This document shows, piece after piece, positions 1-11,817 of a stretch of 64,000 nucleotides of DNA (the stretch's first letter is position 1; each line of letters starts with the position of its first letter). The position numbers and the translations under genes were made by a program. The notes beneath the pieces were generated by a model. The model was not told the origin of the DNA and did no database searches. It saw only the letters and a program-made list of their open reading frames with translations. The DNA is from Puccinia triticina (lineage: Eukaryota; Basidiomycota; Pucciniomycetes; Pucciniales; Pucciniaceae), in the NCBI RefSeq assembly GCF_026914185.1, contig NC_070570.1, positions 4,588,001 to 4,652,000 on the forward strand. Reading direction: 5' to 3'.

Positions 1-385
1 ACTTTCCTGTCCTGTTTTTTTTTTTTTCATGGAAGCAAACCGATTATCGCCCATCTCGCCAACCTCACTCTCCACTAGCCTAGTTTTTCATCATTTCGTT
101 TCTCTCTCACTCTCTTTCTCTTCATCAAATGTTGCATCTTCTTCTCTCACTCCGTCGAAAGCTGTAGAGAAGAAGGCAAGAAGCGGAAGAATTAAATCTC
201 ATCTTTCATACTTTGGCTCGAAGTGGATGAGGATGCCTTTTATTTTACGAGATCTTCTCTCTCTTCTTTCTCCTTGTTTTCTTGCCCGTTCTCTACTTTC
301 TTTTTTAATGCTTTATTGCTTTTTGCAAAAGAAGAATACTAGGTCCAGACTGTTTGGTTTGTTTTGGGCTTTCCAAGAGATATTT

Positions 386-1656
386 AGAGCAACTCCACCG
401 CGGGTGCTACCCCGCGAGGTGCGATGCTATCTGACATTCACAAGCGCCCACGATAACAAAATTGAGGGCCACCTGGGATGCTATCCGCCGTGAGCCTTGA
501 GAGCGCACTCAGAAGCTCACACCAGGAAAAAAAAGTAGTCACTTGATGGCAAGTGACATGACACAGCTTTGTTTTCAGCTCCAACACTGCTCCAATTCTG
601 CTCCTCTCCAACAGCACATCTAGGGCTTGCATGACATGTGTCAGGATCAAAGCACTCAATGTGACAAAACCAGATGATGCTCAGCTTTGGCCCTGGCCCA
701 GCTGATGCTCAGCTTTTACCCTGGCTCAGCTGATGCTCAGTTTTTTCCCTGGCCCAGCTGATGCTCAGCTTTGGCACCGGCCACCTGATGACCATCTTTG
801 ACCCTGGCACAGCTGATGCTCAGCCTTGGACGTGCCTCAGCTGATGCTCAGCTTTGGCCCTAGCCTAGTTGATTTTCAGCTCTGGTCCTGTCCAAGCTAA
901 TTCCCATGTGTTTCCCTGGCCTGGCTCAGCTGACACTCAGCAAGCTGAGCATCAGCTGGTCATCTGGCCCAGGACTGGATCAAAGCTGAGCATCAGCTGG
1001 GACAGAATTAGGAAAAGGCTGAGCAAGGACTGGTACAAAGCTGAGCATCAGCTGTGCCAGGACTAGTAAAAAGCTGAGCATCAGCTGTGCCAGGACTAGT
1101 ACAGAGCTGAGCATCAGCTGGGCACGGACTGGTAAAAATGTTTTATTCCAATTCTGAGGGTGAGCTGTGTGAAAAAGCTGAGTATGAGCTGAGCAAAAAA
1201 GCTGAGTATGAGCTGGGTACCAAAGCTGAGTATCAGCTGGACAGAACTGAGGATCAGTTGGGCTCATCAAAAACTGAACAGGACCTCCTTGGTAAATTTT
1301 GGAAGTTGAGGAGACAGTTGGGAGATTGGGGTAGATAGTGGATAGATATTGGATAGATGTTGGGCAGCTGGCTGGAGCTGGTGTGATGTCACTTGTCATC
1401 AACTGACTATTTTATTTTCCTGGTGTCAGGTGGTGCAAAACATAGGAACACCTGAGTTCCCCAATAGCTCCCATGACACCTCAGTTTCTGACCAGCCCCA
1501 ACACCCAGCCACTACCTCGTCGGGGCTTGGTGAAAGCCGGGTTTAGCTCTCAGGATACCTGTCGTGCGGTGGGTGCCGAAGCAGGACACATCAGCTTGGG
1601 AGATAAACATGGCAAAACATTAGTACCGTGGAAAGCTCCCGTGGTGGAGTTGCTCT
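386..1656. mobile_element. MITE-like element with 19-23 bp terminal inverted repeats
   Basis: The left end AGAGCAACTCCACCGCGGG is repeated in inverted form at the right end (AGAGCAACTCCACCACGGG read on the minus strand). Related copies of the same end sequence appear near 1726 and 52583. No matching target-site duplication is visible, so the exact ends and superfamily are uncertain. A second inverted-repeat element (519-1426) lies inside it, which suggests nesting. No coding capacity is seen. Confidence 0.45.
519..1426. mobile_element. Non-autonomous inverted-repeat element rich in CAGCTG units, copy 1
   Basis: Terminal inverted repeats of about 45 bp begin ACACCAGGAAAA at the left and end TTTTCCTGGTGT at the right, each followed internally by a CAAGTGACAT stretch. 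The left half holds about eight degenerate copies of GCTGATGCTCAGCTTTGGCC. The right half holds similar units in inverted orientation (AAAGCTGAGCATCAGCTG), so the whole element can fold into a long hairpin. A second, inverted copy of the family lies at 51873-52495. Open frames in it are by-products of the repeats. Confidence 0.6.
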
Positions 1657-2289
1657 TGTGAAAAATGAGCCCTTTGGTTGCTGGAAAGTGACCAATTGTG
1701 AATATATTTTGAATCTAGATTGATGGAGCGTCTCCATCGTGGGTGCTAAACCGCTTTGCTAAACCAAACATGCAACCCAAGCTAACTGTGCCTCTGGCCC
1801 TCTTGAGAGCTAAATAAATGTCATGTTTCCAAACATAGAAACAAGAAGACATTTCTTGGCATTCTTCCACTGTCTCCCCCTAACATCAAATGACACCACA
1901 TCTTTCACATACCATAATTGGCAGCTTGCAGTGCAAGGCTGCCTTGGTGCAGGTTGCTAAAACTTCCCCAGTTGCCAAACTTGAAGTTTTGGAAACTTCA
2001 ATACATAACAACTTGTGGTGGAGATGATCCCACATGCCTTTGTGTTTCTCTCCAAACAAGCTTCAGGAGTGGCTCAAGTGAGAATTTGATCTTATAAGAT
2101 AGGATTGTGTTTATACAACTCCCACAAATTGAAGAGATGGCTCAGACAACCGGCAACTGTTTCAGGACATCCTGACATGTTTCCGGGACCTAACATTTGT
2201 ATGTGTGTGTTTTTTCCCCCTCCATTTTGAAGCAACAGGATAAGTTGCCCACCTGATCCCCAAGATGTTCTTTTAGCCAGGATTCAGAT

Positions 2290-2322
2290 AAACTAGAGGC
2301 CAAGGCGGCTGCGCCGCTGCAG
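2290..2322. repeat. Dispersed 33-bp motif, copy 1
   Basis: A 33-bp stretch starting AAACTAGAGGCCAA and ending CGCCGCTGCAG recurs with two differences at 5669-5701. Its core GCGGCTGCGCCGC is palindromic. It may be the end of an old element. Confidence 0.5.
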
Positions 2323-2788
2323 AGAATCAGGGGTTCACTTCACAGCATTCAAAAAAAAAGTTTCCTCAAAAAGACACCGGGGCAGCAGGCCGGCCTGCAC
2401 ACTAATAATTGTGTGGCTTTTTAATGGGTTAACAAGCAGAGAACTTGCCTTTTTTATTCTTTGGCTAACAGTGACACCTTATAAATGAATAACACAGCTT
2501 TGGATTGGGTCAGTTTGTAAATTGCATCAATCTCAATTTCAGTAATCCCAAATACAAATCAGAGCTCTTCATTACAAACAAGCATGCACTGCTCAGCTGA
2601 GCTGGCTTTGGATATTTCAATCAGGAAACTAACAACCAGGAAACTTTGATTTTGTAGAAATGAGTTGGATGTCAAGTGACCATGTCAAAAATAGTATACA
2701 GTCACTGATAAGGAAAGGGGGAATAGTCATGGGCTGGAGCTGATAAGTAATCTGTTCTCTATCAAGCTGGAAATGAGCTGTTGTCCTC

Positions 2789-2842
2789 ATGTAGCATCAG
2801 TCAACAATGTAGCATCAGTCAAAAATGTAGCATCAGTCAACA
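2789..2842. repeat. Tandem repeat, 3 x 18 bp
   Basis: Three consecutive near-identical copies of ATGTAGCATCAGTCAACA. Confidence 0.85.
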
Positions 2843-3481
2843 ACTTACATTGATTTGAACTGATGAGACCTAATTGCAGACAATACTTTTCACCTCCAGG
2901 ATTGTCTTCCTCAGAGATATACATGTTCATGGAGGCCCTAATCATAAGACATTGTGGCGGCCAATTCTGTTTGCTCATAACAGAAAGTGAAAAAAGAGAG
3001 GCCAGGGCTAGTGAGATGAATTGAATATGATTGCTTTTGACAACACAACATGTAGAAGTGATGATAATAATTTGGAAGCCTTTGAAAGGGCGCCTGGTAC
3101 ACAGTCAAGGGTTGGGCAGATTTGCAAAGCATGGTGCATTTTGTAACCTCAGGAATGGCATGTTCCTGCCTGCATATAAATCTTTACTCTCCAAAAAGAT
3201 CCAAACACATCTTTTCATACCTTTTATTTTGAATCAGCTGGTAGTATTGCACAAAACACCTATCATGCAATACATCTCGATCCACGCAGCCATTTGAGTA
3301 CACTAAGACAAGGTCGAAGAAATGCAGAGAGGGGAGAAAGATTATACTATGAACATGTAGTTTTGAGTATGGCATCTCAATAGGAAAATCATCACTAACA
3401 GAATTTTGAATAGTGGTCTAAATAGATATGCATAAACCAATTTTTTTTCCTAGCCAAAAAGGGAGACCCTACCGACGTGAA

Positions 3482-5190
3482 TCAAGTTGACGGTTTAGAA
3501 GGTACCCACTCTATGTCTGTCAATTTGCCGAGCCAAAAATCTTTCAAGATCGCGGGTAGTTTGATGCCCGTGACCTTGTTATTCTGGTCCAGGATCACGC
3601 CGTTCTCGACCAGACTTACGATCAGCCAGGGCATTGCTGCAGCGGTGGTGTTGTGAGTGTGGACGTAAGCCGGCTTGTCGCTTCCTCTCTGGCTTGGAAC
3701 CGGCTTGCTCTCCGGGTTGCCTTCTCCTGAGTCCTGATTTCCCGTACAGGGATCGGGACACAGTCGGTGCACTTTGGAGCGGATCCCCGAGCCGCCGGGA
3801 TTGGTAATCCGTACAGTTTGAGGCTGAAGAGACCTAGGTATAGATGTGCGGTGGCTGAGTGTTGGGAATTCTGTCGGGAGGATTTCCCAGGCAAACACAA
3901 TTTCATCAGTTACCTCTCCCCATCTTCCCAGCCCTGGGATCCACGTCTCAATATCATATTTGTGGTAGGCCGATGCACCTAACTCCTGACTTGACAACTC
4001 CAAGACCCTTTTGTTTTTGGGAAAGACGTCAATCAATGGCTTCACCAAGTTTTAATGGATAAATCCATGTTTTTCAAGAACAAAACGAAATACCTCTATG
4101 GAAGATTAAGACTGGCAACAATCTGAATCTGAAGCTCGAGCATCTTTTGAAGCATCATCTCACTCGTTGCAAGGTCAGAGTGGGTGATAGCCATGAGTTC
4201 AACTTTCTTAAACTGATGAATTCGGTATAAGCCTCGACTTTCACTTCCTCTCGCGCCAGCTTCGGCCCTATAAGCTGTTCATAGACTGACGAGCTGGATG
4301 GCCCTCGATGGGAATGAGGGGCAAGCCTTGTTGGGGAGGGTTGATGAGTGAAAGGAGCCCACGAGGGGGATTTTGGCCGTTGCGGCAAGAGATGCTCTAA
4401 CGTTTGATCTCCTTCCTCCGAGTTGGTGTCGTTGGTCTTGTGGGTCAAGACGAAGTGCGTGTGATTGGATTCGCCCCCGTCCCGGGGAGAAAAGCCGCAT
4501 CGCTCTGAGAGTTCGGTTCGGACAATGTCTGGCCCCGGGATGAGATTCCAGCCGGACTAAACGGCAGTGGAGATCGCATACTGCGTTAGCGCGAGCTCGA
4601 GAAAGGCCCCGTTGCCGAGCAGAAAGGGGAACGACGGCCCGGTTGTCTTCTGTCCGTCTGTGAACAATAACCATCCTAGTTCGGTCATGATTTTGAAATG
4701 GTCCCGGTGAGGGTCTGGTGGGCGAGAAGGAACTTCGAAAGAGTTGAAGGGCAGTGGGTTGGCAGAAAGCGTTGAGCCGGAAGACAGAGAGACGATCTCG
4801 GATTGTTCGTACGCGCCAATCGGAACACTGGGGTGGATGTTGTTGGGAAGTTGTGTGGCCAAATCCAACAGGTGTTGTTCCAAGGTGACCCCATCCTTGG
4901 ATAAGTTCAAGATCACATCCTTGAGGGCGGCTGCCTCGGAGTGGTAATCCTTCACCTGGGAAGCAAGCTCTAGATTCTGAGGCTGGTGATGGTTGGGTTG
5001 CTTGCGGCTTTGGTGGTTTCTGGATACATGTTGTCGTGGTCACGCGCAGCCCAAAACCTAGACAACACCTAGCCTTTTAAAACACCGGCTTGCAGGTCGG
5101 AGATACCAGAGGGGCGTGGCAGTGGCGTAGTTGTCAGGGCTTTTAAATGCTGGATTGTCTATAAAATAGACCTTGGCTTGCTTGCTTATG
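3482..5190 (-). pseudogene. Seryl-tRNA synthetase (mitochondrial/Dia4 type) pseudogene
   Basis: Reading on the minus strand in several frames gives the order of a class II seryl-tRNA synthetase. There is an N-terminal coiled-coil arm (KDYHSEAAALKDVI, then NNIHPSVPIG), DPHRDHFKIMTELG, a LAATAKIPLVGSF block, motif 2 (RAEAGARGSESRGLYRIHQF), then [19 protein letters not shown] and a motif 3 region ([21 protein letters not shown] without its usual arginine). Breaks are clear: an in-frame TAG at 4557-4559, at least two frame changes between about 4440 and 4260, and a TAG at 4096-4098. An 86-bp GT-AG intron (4008-4093) is still present, so this is an unprocessed copy, not a retrocopy. The domain order resembles organellar SerRS; family knowledge says such enzymes charge tRNA-Ser. 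An N-terminal exon may lie near 5190 but is uncertain. The functional copy must be elsewhere. Confidence 0.8.
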
Positions 5191-6335
5191 TCCCCCAGGG
5201 CGTCCTCTGCCGCTGTACTTCCAGCGTGTGGTTTGTCCTCACCCCTCCGCTGTTGCACTTGCGCAGTTTGAGGGGCTAATCTCGTTGGCCCCCCTTTGCA
5301 TAATGCCTTCAATGCGGCGCGCTGGGGGCCATCCACCCACTATTTTAAACCCTGCTAGACAGGGATGGATAGTGGGTCTAGTTTGTGGTGTTTAGATTTT
5401 GTGTTAATAACACTTTTTTTATGATTTGTTTTTTTTTGGAAGGGGGAACCCTTGCATTTTTCTGTAATTTTGTTAATTTGTAGGGGGAACCCTTGATCTT
5501 TGTTTCTATGTTTCTCTGTCTTTAATAAACTTGGATATGTAGCAAAAGGGTATTTTTTCTCAATTGAATTCTGCAAGAAATGAGGTAGGCTAACCAGTGG
5601 GATAAGATGAGAAGCAAGAAAAAAAATAAAGCATGTAATATAAATTGAACTGGGTTGTTTTTATTAGTAAACTAGAGGCCAAAGCGGCTACGCCGCTGCA
5701 GGGTGTAAGCCCCCCCCCCCCCCCCCACTCCATTTACCCTGGCAAGCCCCGGGCCCCGCCTTCCCCCACAGGCAGCAAGTATCCCACTCAATTTGTGTGG
5801 GCCCTTTCATGAAATTTCAGAAGACTGGTGGTGAGCAAATGTCTGAATGATGGGGCTGAGGAATGAAGCAAACAGGAAAACTAAGCATCTATGAAGTGCC
5901 AAAATAAGCTCCTGTCCTCTTGTTGACTACAATTGGTGATTCCGTGTGGTATTACAGTATTAATATGGGTTATTTCTGATGCAGAGGGTCTGGATAATAC
6001 GACTCTTCTCTCAAAATCTCCCATTCTGTTGAGATATGCTACTTAGAATATCCTCATGTGGGCTGTGCTTTAGAATGGCAATTGAATTATCAAAACTGAT
6101 GTGTTGTTTCAATTTTCAAACTCTGTATGTACATTCAATTCATTGTATTTTGATTATTGTTAACAGTTAACCTCTCAATGTCATGGACTCGGTTTTTTTG
6201 CTCTCATTGGTTGGCAGGTTTGTGGCTGAAGAAGAAGTTCAACAAGCCTTGCTTGCTATCTTGAGACCAATAAATTGTTCAGGACATTATGAGCAAGTGC
6301 AATATGTTTTTGAAATTGGGTAGGAAATATACCCT
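5191..6335. other. Stretch without a recognisable gene
   Basis: Contains the second copy of the 33-bp dispersed motif (5669-5701), a 17-base poly-C run (5710-5726) and otherwise AT-rich unique-looking sequence. I see no supported coding region. Confidence 0.5.
5669..5701. repeat. Dispersed 33-bp motif, copy 2
   Basis: Same motif as at 2290-2322, same orientation, two substitutions, followed directly by the poly-C run. Confidence 0.5.
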
Positions 6336-6339
6336 TTGC

Positions 6340-7480
6340 TTATCCAGGAAGCAAGGGAAACAACAGTGGAAATTCAAATCTAACCATCCTTCTGAAAAAG
6401 AAGAACATCACAACAATTTGTTTTGGAATGTATACCAGAGGCACCTGGCGTATCCGGGCCAGCAGGGCGATGGAGGTCGAGCTGAGTGAGATGGGAGGCG
6501 CCAAGGAAGTCCCTGATGGAGAGGCCGGAGTCGGCCATAGTGAGGGCCTCGATGAGCCGGACGAGCGCGTGGCCGTTGCGGATGGAGCCTGAGAAGTCCG
6601 AGGCAGTGGCCAACTTGCAGGCCCTGATCTTGTTGTTGATCCAGCCAAGCAGGTCCCGGTCGGATTCCGAGAGCTCTTTGGCTGCACACACCACCACGAC
6701 GTTAGGTGGGCCTAACACAAACAGCAAGAGAGAGAGAGAGAGACTTACAAGACTCGGCGCCCGCTTTGGAGGGCGACTGACGCTGTGTGCTTCGTCAAGG
6801 CCTCAGCTGATGGAGCCCGAGAAGTCCAAGGCGGTGGCCGGGCCCGGATCTTGTTGTTGATCCAGCTGAGCAGGTCCCGGTCAGATGCCGAGGTCTCTTC
6901 GGCTGCACACACCAGCACGACATTAGGTGGGCCTAACATAACCAGCAAGAGAGAGAGAGCGAGACTTACGAGACTTGGCACCCGCTTTGGAGGGCAACAG
7001 GCGCTGCGTGCTTTGTCAAGGCCTCAGCTGATGGAGCCCGAGAAGTCCGAGGCGGTGGCCGACGTGCGGGCCCGGATCTTGTTGTTGATCCAGCCGAGCA
7101 GGTCCCGGTCGGATGCCGAGAGCTCTTTGGCTGCACACACCAGCACGACGTTAGGTGGGCCTAACATAACCAGCAAGAGAGAGAGAGAGAGACTTACGAG
7201 ACTCGGCGCCCGCTTTGGAGGGCGACGGGCGCTGTGTGCTTCGTCAAGGCCTCTACTCGGCTCCGAGCTGAAGATCGTTGAGGTTATGATTGCCCGGGGA
7301 CCCATTGGGGCTCTTGGCGGTGGGGGCGAGCCGATGAGCGGGGGACTGCAAGCCCATCAACACAGCCACGTCTTTCTCTGACAAGACGTCCGGGTTGGCC
7401 GCCAGTCTTGCTTTCTGGACACGTGCCTGAGAAATGGATGGGGATAACAGCCAAGGTGAAGCTGTTTGTACCTGATAGCG
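6340..7480 (-). pseudogene. Unrecognised multi-exon gene with a triplicated exon (calponin-homology-like?)
   Basis: On the minus strand one coding block reads DRDLLGWINNKIRA, then ATASDFSGSIRNGHALVRLI, weakly like a calponin-homology domain. The first half of this block, with its flanking intron, occurs three times in tandem (6582-6809, 6810-7030, 7031-7250). Each copy has a donor GTAAGTCTCTCTCTC followed by a pyrimidine-rich tract and TTAG. The two upstream copies end in a stop just after FSGSI because they lack the second half of the domain, so they cannot all be used in one transcript without exon skipping. An upstream exon (about 7256-7420) reads NPDVLSEKDVAVLMG. I do not recognise the family with confidence. 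It may be a live gene with dead duplicate exons or a pseudogene. Confidence 0.4.
6582..7250. repeat. Tandem triplication, unit about 220-228 bp
   Basis: Each unit starts ATGGAGCCYGAGAAGTCC on the plus strand and carries a GA microsatellite (AGAGAGAGAGAGAGA) next to a splice-site-like ACTTAC. The units differ by a few percent plus small indels. Confidence 0.85.
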
Positions 7481-7590
7481 GGGATAGGGGCGTGGAGTGA
7501 TGAGGAGCAGTGCTATGTGTGGGGTGCAGAGGGCAGGCGGTGAATGTGACACACTTGAGTTAGTTCCGGTAATTGCTGAGTGGCCACAGT

Positions 7591-7770
7591 GCGGATGGCA
7601 AGAAGAGCGTGGCGGATGGCAACAAGCTCGTGGCGGATGGCGACGAGTCTGTGGCGGATGGCGACGAGCCCGTGGCGGGTGGCGACGAGCTTGTGGCGGA
7701 TGGCAACAAGCTTGTGGCGGATGGTAAAGAGTTTGTGGCAGATGGCGACGAGCCCGTGGCGGGTGGTGTG
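7591..7770. repeat. Minisatellite, about 8.5 copies of a 21-bp unit
   Basis: Unit GTGGCGGATGGCAACAAGCT with one more base, varied at a few positions. Because 21 is a multiple of three and the unit lacks stops, frames stay open on both strands; the resulting seven-residue repeats are not evidence of a protein. Confidence 0.9.
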
Positions 7771-7789
7771 GGGCAACGGTCAGGATATT

Positions 7790-8640
7790 GTTGGGCAACA
7801 AACATGACTGTGCTTATTTAAAAGGGGGAGGGGTTGGCAGCGGATTGTCCCCCCAGGGGCTCCGGTTTCGTCCTACCCCCTCCCTGGGAGCCCACTAATC
7901 ACTTGATTAGGGCCTTCCTGGACTACTCTAACAACCGGCCCACTTTTGCTTGTTGCTTCCGCACAGCTGGAGGGTCATCCATAGGGCCTTCGGGCCTTTG
8001 GGGATTTCAACATGTATTGTGAGATTTGTGGGCTGTTTGTGCCATTTTGTGAGAAAAAAACACCCCAAAACTTAGATCCAGAGGTCTAGGATTGTGTGGA
8101 TTTAAGAAAGTGGGATAAGCTAATTTAAATATCAAGAAGGGTAGTGAAGGCTTGGCTGAACTGAAAGAAAAAAAAACATGAATCCAAATGCAAAAAAAAA
8201 AAAAAAAAAGATGGAAGAAAAAGAGGGAGACAAGAGAAGTGATATTCAACTCAAAAGATAATTCAACATATTGAAATATCATGAAAGTATTGAAATCCAG
8301 AGGGAAAGATGCTGAATGAGGGCCTCTTCTTGAGATCTGAAAGACATTGATCCTAGTAGCTTAAGCCAGATTTTTTGGGGCATTCCATGCAACAATTTTT
8401 ACGGTTGAAAGGGATTCTTTAAAAATGTAGGTTCAACAGGAGGTGGGCAGATGTAGTGTGTGGGTAGAGGGTTAAACATGCAAGAGGAGAGTTGCAGAGG
8501 TAAATGGTGTTAATCAGGAGAAAAATAAGAAGGTTGCTTATAAAGATAACTGTGATTTTTACATTTTGCACTGGAGATGTGGAAAAAAAGATTCAAAGAG
8601 TTAAACTTCAATTGAAGTGCTACATGAATTCAATCAGGAA
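7790..8640. other. Stretch without a recognisable gene
   Basis: AT-rich sequence with an A17 run near 8191; no supported coding region or structured repeat. Confidence 0.45.
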
Positions 8641-8650
8641 TCTTATCATC

Positions 8651-9851
8651 CTATACTGGACCATATTTCAAAAGGAATCCAAGACCAGTGATACACATGC
8701 AAACAAGGATTATAAAACATATTTTGGTATTATTGTACCAAGGGATTTTAGGAACAACTTCATTTCTAGTTTTTGCTGCTAATTCCTGAGAAATGGTAGA
8801 TTTGCTCTCAATTTTTTCACCTGCGTTTGTCAAATCAACAGGAATGCTTCTGTGGGAGGATTCTAAATTGCCAGTATTTGTGAGTTGAATTTCACCTTCC
8901 TTCTCTTTGCATCCAATTTCTGCTACTGATTTATCAGAAAATCTTTCAAGTACTTGACAGTTAGCATAAATTTCTAAAGACAGAGAAATACATTTAGAAT
9001 CAAAATGGCTAACATACTTGCTTGAAACCAAGTCATCCACTTTGTCACATTCATCCTCAATTTTTTCACCAGAATAGGCATTTGTGTTCTGAGAAGATCT
9101 AGAATAACCAGTGTTTGAAAGTTGACTGCCACATTCAGTTTCATGGATACTGATGATTGCCTCAGGCTTCTCAAATAATATCCAGAGTAGATAAAAGAGT
9201 ATTTCAGCTCATCAAACTATTTTTTGAAAAGATGCAAACATTCACATACACATTCAGCTGCTCCAATGTCAAACCCCTTATTTGAGGGATGAATGATGGG
9301 GGATTGGCCAACAGGTTCAGCTGCAGCTTGTGGTACTTCCAAAATATGGCTGAGCTGAAGGTTTGTGGTACCAGCTTCAAAGCTACAACTAAAAAACTGA
9401 GTAAAACACCAAATAGTTAATCATCATACTTGAAGATCAGAGAGTCATAATGAAGCAAAGAGCACTTAACTACAAGGATCAATAACCAGGAAATCATGAC
9501 AAAAAATATAAAAAGATATTTTGGAGAATAGAATAGGCTAGTGATTGTGGGACAATGGTGAGAGGGTGGGAAGTAGTGGTTGATAGATTTTTTTGTCCCT
9601 TTTGATGAAATATATAATTGTGGCCTATCCCAGCCCACATGGTCTTAACAAGAGGCATCTTTGGGTACATTCTTTGAGAGCTGTTTGAAAATGTGTAGCA
9701 TTCTGCTAATATCTGCTGTAGGGTTTGATGGACAGCAAGTGTAAGGAAATGCAGTCAAGGCTGAAATGACTGTCAGTGAGACCCCATGTTGGCACCAATA
9801 AACCTCAAAGTTTCTTGTCACCTCATCAAGTACATGAAACAGATAATTCAA
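8651..9851 (-). CDS. Possible multi-exon gene, C-terminal membrane segment, unknown function
   Basis: The last exon (8651 to about 9164) ends in a hydrophobic segment of about 20 residues (ICFIILVCMCITGLGFLL) followed by KYGPV and a stop, typical of a tail anchor. A GT-AG intron with a good donor (GTATGTG) joins it in frame to an upstream exon reading HILEVPQAAAEPVGQSP. Further upstream a block reads LDEVTRNFEVYWCQHGVSL (about 9645-9848). The soluble part has an internal duplication: two stretches of about 35 residues share the pattern LxNTG...SS...GEKIE. I do not recognise the family. The outer exon boundaries are uncertain and the start codon was not identified. It could be a rust-specific gene or a degraded one. 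Confidence 0.35.
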
Positions 9852-9859
9852 CTAGTTCC

Positions 9860-10433
9860 CTCCCTCATACTTGTTGAGTGGTGAGACATATACAAATCAA
9901 ATTTCATCTTACTTATGACTTTGACTCAATGTGAATGAGGATTGCTTTTATCATATTATTAGAAGAACTTTTCTTTCTACTTTATCTTTTTGCCTTACTT
10001 GTATTCTGAAATCTATTTTGAAACTTGATTTAATTTCTGTTTTAAAACTTTATTGTTTTTTTTGGAAAAAAGTAACACCAGACTGTAATTTGAGTTGCCT
10101 TGAACTTACCAAGATCAGATACTTATGAAAAACAAAAGTAAAATGCAGCTATACCACTGCACTTTTTGAGCCTGTCACTTTCAAACCTGCAGCCTCTGTT
10201 CTCCCCCAAGATCTATCTTTCCATTGAATTTCTCTGTAGGTGTCAGCCTTAGAGCCAGCACAGCTGGCCTAAAGTCTGACTTTTTCTACTTCCTTACATC
10301 TAAATTACCTCATGTTGTTTTTACATTAACATTTATCCTTGTTTTGACTTCAGATCCTGTTTCCACATGCAATTTTAACCCTATTTACAACTTACCGCTT
10401 CTCAGTAACTCTACCCCTTCTTAGAATTCTTGA
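9860..10433. other. Stretch without a recognisable gene
   Basis: AT-rich flank of the hAT element; no coding region supported. Confidence 0.45.
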
Positions 10434-10805
10434 GTTATGGCAACAAAGGGTAGTTATGTTAGTAAAATTATACGTAACATTGTTACGGATAACGCTAAAG
10501 TAACGGTAAGGTAACACAATTCTCTTAGTTATCTACAAGTTACGTGTACACAACACGGAAAAAGTTAAGGTAACTAATTTTTCTGAATTGTTTTGGGGTG
10601 CTTGTTACTTTATCCAAGTATGAAAATAAAACTTTACTACATTATCAGACAACCGGTGCAGAATTTTGTTACAGGTAACATGTAGTTATGAAAGTAAGAC
10701 AGGGAAGGGAAAATTCTCATCTTTTTTCTTGTTTGAGGGAACCAAAGCTTTCATTGCAATTCACGCCTCCTCAAAAGCTCCAGTTAGAGGCACCTCCTCC
10801 CAAAG

Positions 10806-11817
10806 TAGAGAATGTCAACCAGTACCCGGAACCCGCGGGCAGGTACCGCCCGCACCCACCAGGCGGTTCCGGGTGCCCGTTTTTTTGGAAAAAAGCGGTG
10901 CGGTACCCGGGTACCGCCCCCAAGTACCGCTTTCCCCCGCCGGGTTAATCGGGTAACCCCCGGACACCCGGCCCTTGGCCCTCTCTAAGCTGCCCTTGAT
11001 CAATGGTGGGCCGCTACGCTGCGCTAGAAATCAGCTAACTGTCAATTACAGCAGCGCAGCTGGCAACAGGATTTTCCAAACTCCCTGAATTTTGCAGTCC
11101 TAATTGACTGATCCCTCAGGGAGGCTTATAGTTCAATCCACGCAAGGCAAGCAGTTGAATGCTGCAAAACAGACCATGTTAGCTGCACTGTACTCCAAAT
11201 GGAATTTTGGCTCTGCATCTGGTAACCAGGATTTCCTGACTCCCTGATGCAATGGTCCTGCTGGACCATTTTGATCAGGGAGGCTCCTAGAATATTCTCA
11301 CCAGTTTAAGTGGTTCAATGCTGCAGAAAGGGCCGCGTAATCCGCTGTTAGCTCATTTTTTGGTGTAGCGTAGCGGCCTACTGTTGCCTTGATGACTGAC
11401 AATAGACCGGTCATTGGCCAGGACCGGTCATCAAGGACGGTACCTGGTGCAATCATTGAGGGGAGTTGTCACTCCCCTCAATGACAAGTGCGTGCTGGTT
11501 GTTGGGGGAGCACCCTCAATGACCATGACCAACCTGTTTGATGACCGGAACAGGTTGGTCATTGCTTTTCTGGTCATTGAGAGGTCCTCCTCTCAATGAA
11601 CGACCTGTTGCGGTCATCAAGGGGAGGACCTCTTGATGACGCGTTGATTCCGGTCATCAAGGACACCTCTTGGTGACCTTTTTGATGAAAAAAGCTGGCG
11701 GGTACCGCTGGTACCCGCCAGGTGGTGCTGGATGCGGTGCTGGGTGCCTGTTTTTGGAAAAAAACACGCGGGTACCGGCGGTGTAAATTATACCTGGGTC
11801 CGTTTTGACATTCTCTA
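10806..11817. mobile_element. Non-autonomous hAT element with hairpin repeats
   Basis: TIRs TAGAGAATGTCAA at both ends and a perfect 8-bp target duplication TCCCAAAG (10798-10805 and 11818-11825). Just inside each end are GC-rich GGTACCCG/CGGGTACC clusters. The right half (11400-11690) carries several inverted repeats built on TCAATGACC/GGTCATCAAG. It is inserted in the last coding exon of the outer hAT transposase. A further element (11009-11378) is nested in it. No transposase is encoded, so it would depend on a hAT enzyme supplied in trans. Confidence 0.9.
11009..11378. mobile_element. Nested MITE, about 370 bp
   Basis: Starts GGCCGCTACGCTGCGC and ends with the inverted GTGTAGCGTAGCGGCC. 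No clear target duplication is seen, so exact ends are tentative. Similar GCTGCGC-rich sequence occurs near 37095-37190. Confidence 0.5.

Larger units (their letters stand above)
1657..3481. other. Stretch without a recognisable gene
   Basis: AT-rich sequence with no supported coding region; open frames are short and lack signals. It holds a copy of a dispersed GC-rich motif (2290-2322), a short tandem repeat (2789-2842) and a remnant of the GAGCRWCTCCAYC terminal motif near 1726. Confidence 0.5.

Noticed and set aside
29..493. 154-residue open frame at the left edge
   Set aside because: Composition is Ser/Leu/Phe-rich with no recognisable motif, and it runs into the terminal repeat of a MITE at 386.
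7513..7801. Long overlapping frames in all directions at the 21-bp minisatellite
   Set aside because: Artefact of a unit length divisible by three; no start context or homology.
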